Shown: piece by piece, positions 57,801 to 64,000 of the stretch
Layout of the letters: each line of letters starts with the position of its first letter
How positions within the stretch are numbered: position 1 is the first letter of the stretch
Assembly (NCBI GenBank): GCA_001574975.1
Contig: KQ965732.1
Span: 1,338,814-1,402,813 of the forward strand
Reading direction: 5' to 3'
Length of the DNA: 64,000 nt
DNA from: Gonapodya prolifera JEL478
Taxonomy: Eukaryota > Monoblepharomycota > Monoblepharidomycetes > Monoblepharidales > Gonapodyaceae
The notes under the pieces: model-generated
The model's input: only the letters and a program-made list of their open reading frames with translations
The model's database searches: none
Told to the model about the DNA's origin: nothing
Translations under genes and position numbers: made by a program

Positions 57801-60800
57801 CTTGTCTACACGGATAGTCGCTTTGAATACTTGCCCTGTTCGCGCAAAGAATTCTTGAGTTTCCTTCCAGGACTGGCTCTCTTGCGGATCTCTCGCTCGT
57901 AGCAGATACGTGGCATCAAACGGACCCGTGTATATAGTTCGAGATTTGGGAACTTGGGCGATTTTGCTCGAGTATCCGTACACCCAAGTCTCGCGAGCTT
58001 CACCACCACCATCCATGATGGTTTCCCAAAGCAGTCGATTCTGGTTATCAAAATAGGCCTGGCTGATGGGTTTATCTTTCGTTGATGGTTGCCATTCCTG
58101 TGGTTTCGGCCCTTAAGAAGAATTTCAGTTCGAGTTCCGGACACGCAGGTGACAGTACTCACCTCGATAGCGAGAATAAACGAAATCAAATCCCTCGCCA
58201 ACCTTTTGATCTCTCAAGCTAATAACGTTCTTATTGGGAAAATCAAAGAAGTCGCAGCGGCGAATCGGGTCACTTCGCTTCGCTCGGAGGAATCTGGGTT
58301 TTTGGAGATAATAGACACGTTGGAGGCCATTTGCTCGACGTCGTATTGTTTGAACATCCTCAAGCCTCCTGTACACAAACTGGGTCTTGAAAAACATCGA
58401 GAAGGCGTATGACACCTTGTAAAAGAGCCACAGAATGAATCGGACAGGAAGCCATATGCCAGCTGCGGAGAGCTCTCTTCCAAAGCGTGGATCGCCGATT
58501 ATGGCCAAAAAAACCAACAGGAGAAATGTGTCGATGGTCAATCTGTTTTTGGTTGGAGTTTTCGGTGAATTTGCCACAGCGATGAGTGTTTCAATTGGTG
58601 AAACTGGAGAGGACGACGGCGACTTGTTCGGTCTCGCAGGACCGAAGTCCGCAGTGATGAGTCCAATAGAGAGGGTCACACGGCCTGACAAAAGATGTCG
58701 TGCAGCCAGCACAGCGTCCGCGGGTTGTGAAGCAAGTACACCTTCCTTTGTAGTATCCTGGGTGAAGGTTTGAAGCGTCGGCATTTCATGGCCACGTCAT
58801 AAGACTATTACTCACCGGTCCAATGAGTTGGTTTACTACTCGCCGAGAGAAACCTCTTGCACCCGAGAGGATCCTCGTTGCGCGATCCAAACACCCAGCG
58901 AACTTGACATCAGTGTTGCAATGAAGCTTTTGCAGCTCTGAGACCGAGCGACCCTGGAGATCTAAAATCGTTGCTGATGGTAGTTGGTTGGATTCCGAGA
59001 ACAAAATATGACCAGCGACAAGAGAGTCCAAGTGACTATACCCCCTCACGCACTCTAAGTACTCGTGAACAACTACTTCCATGACATAGTTCTCAGGAAA
59101 TTCGCACCCTTTTGGAATGATGGCAAAAATCTCGGCGATGTGTTCTTGGCTACCTTGTGGAACCGGGACCAGAGAGGCAATCGCGAAAACTCCCAATTCC
59201 TCAAACTCCTTTCGCATCTTTTCTGGCGCCATGTAAACAAGCACTTTGTCGGTGCGATAGTCCGTAGTGGCGGCAGAAAGTTGCTCAAACAGGTTTGGAA
59301 ATGCTTGATGCTCCAAAATTTGTAACGGGCCATCCATTCCACCTCCTGTTGGCTTCGCACGTTCCAGTACCCGAGCTGCAACTTCTGGGCTTGCGGGAAC
59401 CAATCTTCTGAGTTTTCCTTTTTGCCGATCAAGCTTTTGCGAGAGTTTATTCAGACGTTCCAAAATCAAATCGTTCAGAGGCTTTCCAATGCGCTTATAC
59501 CCGCTGGTGTTCAGTGATGGTGACAGGCGGAATCCCCGACGGTGAAATGCGGACTCGCGGTGAGAGAAGTATGCCGTGATTCCGGCAAAAGCCCAACACG
59601 CTACTGCACTGACCAACAGTTGGTAAAGCCGATTTCCAGTGAATCGTAGAGTTATAGCGGAGAGTGCGATTCCGAGCGCCACAATCACGGAGACTCCTAC
59701 ATTAAGGTAGTTCTCACCACGGAGAATAAGCTTGTGGAAGAGACCAACAAGGAGACCAAAGTATCCGATGGTCGCCAACCAGAAAGCATAAAGAGTAGAT
59801 GTGGATTCAAATATAGACTTCATGCCAATCAAACTGACGAGTCCAAAGACGAAAAGCAGCTCAGCAACAAAGATAGAAAGCTCCTTTAAATACTCCAATC
59901 GAGCCTTTGCCTTGTACTCGCTGAGCAAAAGATCCGGAGACACTTCCTTCGAGAGCCGCACTTCCTTGCCCACCTTTTCAGAGGCATACAAACGGAGCAG
60001 AGCGATCTCCAAAAATCCAGACCCTAGCAAGATAAAGAGGGTTCCATATCGAATTCCTGTCATGTATGCGACATCCTCCGCTTTGGTTGCACTATCTGAC
60101 GAAACTAGCTTTCCGAAAACGGACGTGACACCCCGGCCGAGGAGGTTTCCCCACCGGTCTATGAAGATGAAGAAGAAGTAGAGAGCACCAAAAAGAATGG
60201 CAGGTGCCTCGATGCTAAACAGTAGATCGCCGCGATTGAGCTTGTCAGCTTGGTATTTTGCCTTGAGTTTGACGATTGCCTGCCCAAGAATAGAATCCCA
60301 TTCTTTTCCAAATCTTGGGGGATGAGATATCCCAGTCATCTCCAGGTACCAATTCATCAATGGTGACTCAAGTTTCCATTGTTCACATCGTTCTGCAACA
60401 AGCGGGTGCAGTCCCGGCAAAGTTTGATTGAGGTATGTCTCTACTTTAGCCGCGTAGTATTCACGAGCTGATCGCTCCCAGAGTCGAACTCGCTTTTGAT
60501 GTTCCATAACATCCTCTCCCATCCATAGCGTCGGTTTGGGGAGCTTCTTCTCAAAAATGGTGGCGATTGCGGACTCTTTTGGAACGTCCAAACGGGAAGG
60601 CCATTCAATGAGGTCTTTCGACATGGCAAAAAGCTTGCAAAAGAGAAAGACAATGAAGAAATGGTGTGCTGACTGAAATAACACAGCGCAGTTTACCTTG
60701 TATAGCATAAACCCATCGGAAAGTATCAGAGATCCGATGTACACCAGCAGAACGACCACCGTCGAGGCTGACTGCAAAGCTGTTATTGTCACTACGGGAG

Positions 60801-63800
60801 CGACAAGCAACGCGACAACTCCAACCACAACCGCCTGCGGTCCTTCACTGTATCGTCAAAAGGTTATTATCGATGTAAAAACAATCGAGGAGTCGTTAAC
60901 GAACGCACCTTAAAAAGAATAACCTCGATGTATCTCTCAGCAATAACAAGGTTCCAAAGAGCACCATGAACAGCATGAAAAAGAAAGCGTACGGTATGAT
61001 AAGAAGCTCGCGGACGCCGTAAACGGCAGCAAATGGGGCGCCGACAGCGACAGAGGTTACGAGGGAGACGATAAAAATCATGGAGAGCTTTTGCGCCAGA
61101 AGCTCATAAAAAACTGGAAATGATTTAGAATAGATGTAGGCGGTAGAAGAACGTGCAACTAAGCGAGGAGGTGGATCATGAATCAAATCGATATGGAATA
61201 ATCATCAAATGTTTACCAGAGTTGGACAGAGCTCCCATCACGGGAAAGCACACCAGCAGTGTGATCGAAATGTTGTTCTCCATGGTTGAGTCGAGTTGGT
61301 CAGTATAGAAGATCCCGCTCCCAAAAAACGACACCAATAAAAGGTCAAGAATAATAGGGTAGACAAAAACAAACGAGTTAAACAGCTTTTCAAATCAAAA
61401 CGAAATAAACAGTCGTCGATCGGAATGAATCTGTGAATTCGCACAAGGTTACGCTTGAAACTCACATCCTTCCCGCCATCCACAAAGCTGAACTCGTCTC
61501 TCCTCCCCTCTTCCTCAATTTCCTCGGGAACCTCATCCTTTTTCGCTTCTTGTCTCAATTTCTCAGACATCACCTTCGCCAGCTCTAGACTGGTGCACTC
61601 GAACACCCCAATAAGGTTCCCTTGTGTCGTTGTCATCTCCATCGCAACTGCGACTTGATCGCAGTCAGGCAAATATCTCGCGTTCTTGCAACGCAAGGCA
61701 ACTTTGAGCTCCTCCCACGCCAGACGACGGCAAGCTTTCCACAGAGATAGGTATACCGCCGCGGCGGATCTCACCACCGTGGGGTCGCTGTCGTTCAACA
61801 ACTCTCCAACCGTCCCAACAAGATTTAAAAATCTCTCCCTCCCTCCAGTTTCCAAACTCGCTTCACCAACCTCCTCTCCCAACCTCCTCTCGAACTCAGA
61901 CGCCGGCCTATATTCTCCACTGGCCATCTCCATCAAGGCACGTTTGTACTCGGTTCGTTCATCAAGTTCGAACCCGGCCAAAACCGCGGCACGGTCGTGC
62001 ACCGTCATCGTGATGGCCTTGAGAGCCGCATCCCCTGTTGTGTCTGAAACGATTATGCGATTTCGCGCATACAGTAAAGCACAAAGACTAGTCAGTTCTG
62101 GAGGGCCAGAGGTGGTCATCTCAAGTGCAACACGGGTAGGAATAGGGAACAAAGAGGGGTCCGTAAGTGACCGCGTCGGAGGTGTGAGAAGGGACGCCAT
62201 GGCGGATTCCCCAGCAATGGCGGAATGAGGAGAGAGGTTGTGATTGTGTTGAAGGTACAAGTTGAATAAGATTTCAGCAGGGTGAGGGTGAGCATCTTTT
62301 ACGGCCACAATTAGGAAGTGGCAGAAAATAGACACAATCTGAGCCACTCACCACTGATATACACTCCCACCACACCATCCGCTTTTCTCCCGGCCACGCC
62401 CCACACCCTTGCCCCACCACCCTCGACCTCCGCCTCGTCGTGCACTCTGAATCCTGCCCTCCCGGCGGTCCACACGACCCAACGTCCAGCATCCAGATCC
62501 TCCTTGAGACGCCCTGCTGCCTCCACAATCTCTTCCACGGCTCCTGCGAGAACCGCCCCAAGCACGCCCCCCCCAGCCGCTGATTCGGTCACCTCCCGAA
62601 CCTTTGCGACCCACGCGGACTCAGCAACCCTCCCCAAAGCCCCCACCGTATCGCGAAACTCTTTCCGGATGGGGTCGTCCTTAGTGGGCACGTCCTGATC
62701 CACTTTGAACCCTGCCAGCAACCCCCGCTCCTCCAACCTCGTCATTGCCTCGAAAACCCTCCCAGCCACTCTCGCTGTCAGTGCAGGGCACGCCGTGGTG
62801 CCCACCAGATGGCCTACCGACACCACCACTCCAGGTCCTGACCCTGGTGACGCCGGCGCGGGGTGGCACCCGGAGTGCACCCGCACCACCCCTGCCGCAA
62901 TTTCATTCAATGGCGGATCTGCGGTGCCCTGCGCAACCCGCACCGCCGCATCGTGCACGGCCGCCCACGTCGGCGCCGCAGGGGCTTGTGGCTGCACCAC
63001 CACGTTGCATCCTGCAGCGTCCAGACGTGCCAAGAACGAGGCAGCATCGGGAAAGTGCTTACCAACCGCCGTGCGGACCTTCACCAGGCCCGGACCGGCG
63101 CCACCCGGGACTGGCGGCGGGGGCGGCGCACGCCACGCCTTCTCGGCCTTGGCGCGCACGGCAAGCGCGGCGGGCTCCGCGCACCACTCGAACACGTCGG
63201 TGTCGTGGACTTTTCTAACTGTTCCTCGAGGCATATCCTCGACACGCTCGCCGCGGCCACCCGCAGCCCACTGGACGAAACCACGCTCGGTAGCCCAGCG
63301 GAGCCGGTGGCGCTCCAGGGCGGGCGGGAGGGGAACCCCACGGGTGTGTGTAGCAGAGACGGCGAGGAAGGAGGAGCGCAAGGAGGATTCGGTGGTGAGG
63401 AGGCGCAGCAGGCGGGCCAAGGGGGCTTTCGAGGGGCCCCAGGGAGGACGTGGGACGGGAGTGAAATCCTGTGAGTCATGGGGTGGTGGTGAGAGGGACG
63501 GTGGCGCGACACGTGGATGTGAGCAAGTCAAGGGGATATATCGCCGACCTGCAATGGCCCTGCAACGTACCTCTCCTACGACCACACACGCATCCCACAG
63601 AACCACGCCTCCAACCTCCTCCCTGCACATCTCGACAACCCTTGCGCACCTATCGAAGCCGTCGCCCCCGTCGCCCTGCTGGCACTCGAGGAACACGGGC
63701 ACCTGCCACCCTGACGCCTGCCCGACCCGGCGCACCACGTCGACGACTTTGCCCGGAGCGCTCACGTAGGCGTCGCGCAAGAGCACGCCCAAGACCGCGC

Positions 63801-63894
63801 GCGGGTTCAGCGGGGACACCGATGGTGCACTGGTGAGGGCTGCGGCGAGTTTTCGACGAGGTAAAAGGGCAGAGACGGATACGAGGAACAGCAT
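54872..63894 (-). CDS. Giant multi-pass membrane protein with C-terminal PelF-like GT4 glycosyltransferase
   Basis: About 15 exons with good GT-AG joints run from ATG 63894 (a signal-like MLFLVSVSALLPRRKL) to 54872, giving over 2,000 residues. The N-terminal exons (63894-61468) are an unrecognised globular region, probably lumenal or extracellular. Next come clustered membrane segments (VVALLVAPVVTITALQS, LLFSIEAPAILFGALYFFFIF and more, 61280-59500). The last third is cytosolic GT4: DSGTFPTGGGGVGS (equivalent to EGTYPYVRGGVSSW of PelF), FHTSHHG, WDHGILWRERL, VNGMNVARFKP, LSHISPVKDV, YGSPEKDPAY and PLALGEAGLCGLPVV. PelF uses UDP-sugar to build Pel polysaccharide. Fungal galactosaminogalactan synthase is thought to be related. 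Export of a surface polysaccharide is inferred. The first exon could be a separate gene. Confidence 0.7.
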
Positions 63895-64000
63895 GGTGGG
63901 TACGGGGAGGCGAAGGGTCGTTGAGGGAGCGGGCGTGCTGGGCGAAATGGTGGCCACGTTGGCGCCGGTGGTCAGGTGGAGTGGGGAGGGGAGGAACGAA
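63895..64000. other. Upstream end of the window
   Basis: The open frame continues to about 63957 without another ATG, so the start at 63894 is the first usable one. An upstream exon outside the window cannot be excluded. Confidence 0.4.

Overview
This 64 kb window looks like nuclear DNA of an early-diverging, intron-rich fungus, most probably a chytrid. The support is spliceosomal genes with short GT-AG introns (about 35 to 400 bases), a fungal Kex2-type secretory gene style, a full ABCB transporter, a SulP sulfate transporter, a kinesin-3 motor, and a gene resembling a ciliary TSNAXIP1-type protein, which fits an organism with flagellated zoospores. No rRNA, tRNA, CRISPR array or telomeric repeat was seen. 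The clade assignment is inference from gene content only.

Layout. (1) 1-7 kb is an accessory, repeat-rich block. It holds a decayed copy of an unrecognised gene whose better copy lies inverted at 45-46.8 kb, a GPI-anchored cysteine-rich secreted protein, and a broken EsV-1-7 cysteine-repeat gene with a nuclease-like C-terminal part, set between two degenerate direct repeats. (2) 6.7-12.7 kb holds a large coiled-coil gene on the minus strand plus a decayed partial copy of its 5' half; a decayed copy of its 3' half lies at 47 kb. (3) 14-31 kb holds a small membrane protein, two tandem CorA-like membrane proteins, a fused remnant of a third copy with an ABC gene remnant, the intact ABCB transporter and a SulP transporter. 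(4) 31-41 kb holds a kinesin-3 with an FHA domain and a tandem pair of single-pass membrane proteins with cysteine-rich ectodomains and cytosolic SH3 domains. (5) 41-48 kb holds a truncated nitroalkane-oxidase-like gene, an unrecognised nuclear-looking gene, and the right-hand arm of the inverted duplication, with a 17-base assembly gap. (6) 48-64 kb holds a very GC-rich low-complexity protein gene, a small two-exon gene, and a 9 kb minus-strand gene for a giant multi-pass membrane protein ending in a PelF-like GT4 glycosyltransferase.

The main themes are cell surface and secretion (GPI protein, SH3 receptors, PelF-like polysaccharide synthase, transporters) and local segmental duplication with decay (inverted arms, tandem paralogues, truncated copies). 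The least ordinary parts are the repeat-bounded EsV-1-7/nuclease-like segment, the PelF-like giant synthase, and the membrane-SH3 receptor pair. The inverted arms are 100 percent identical over 208 bases, including a shared ambiguous base, and then abruptly diverge, so part of that similarity may be an assembly effect.
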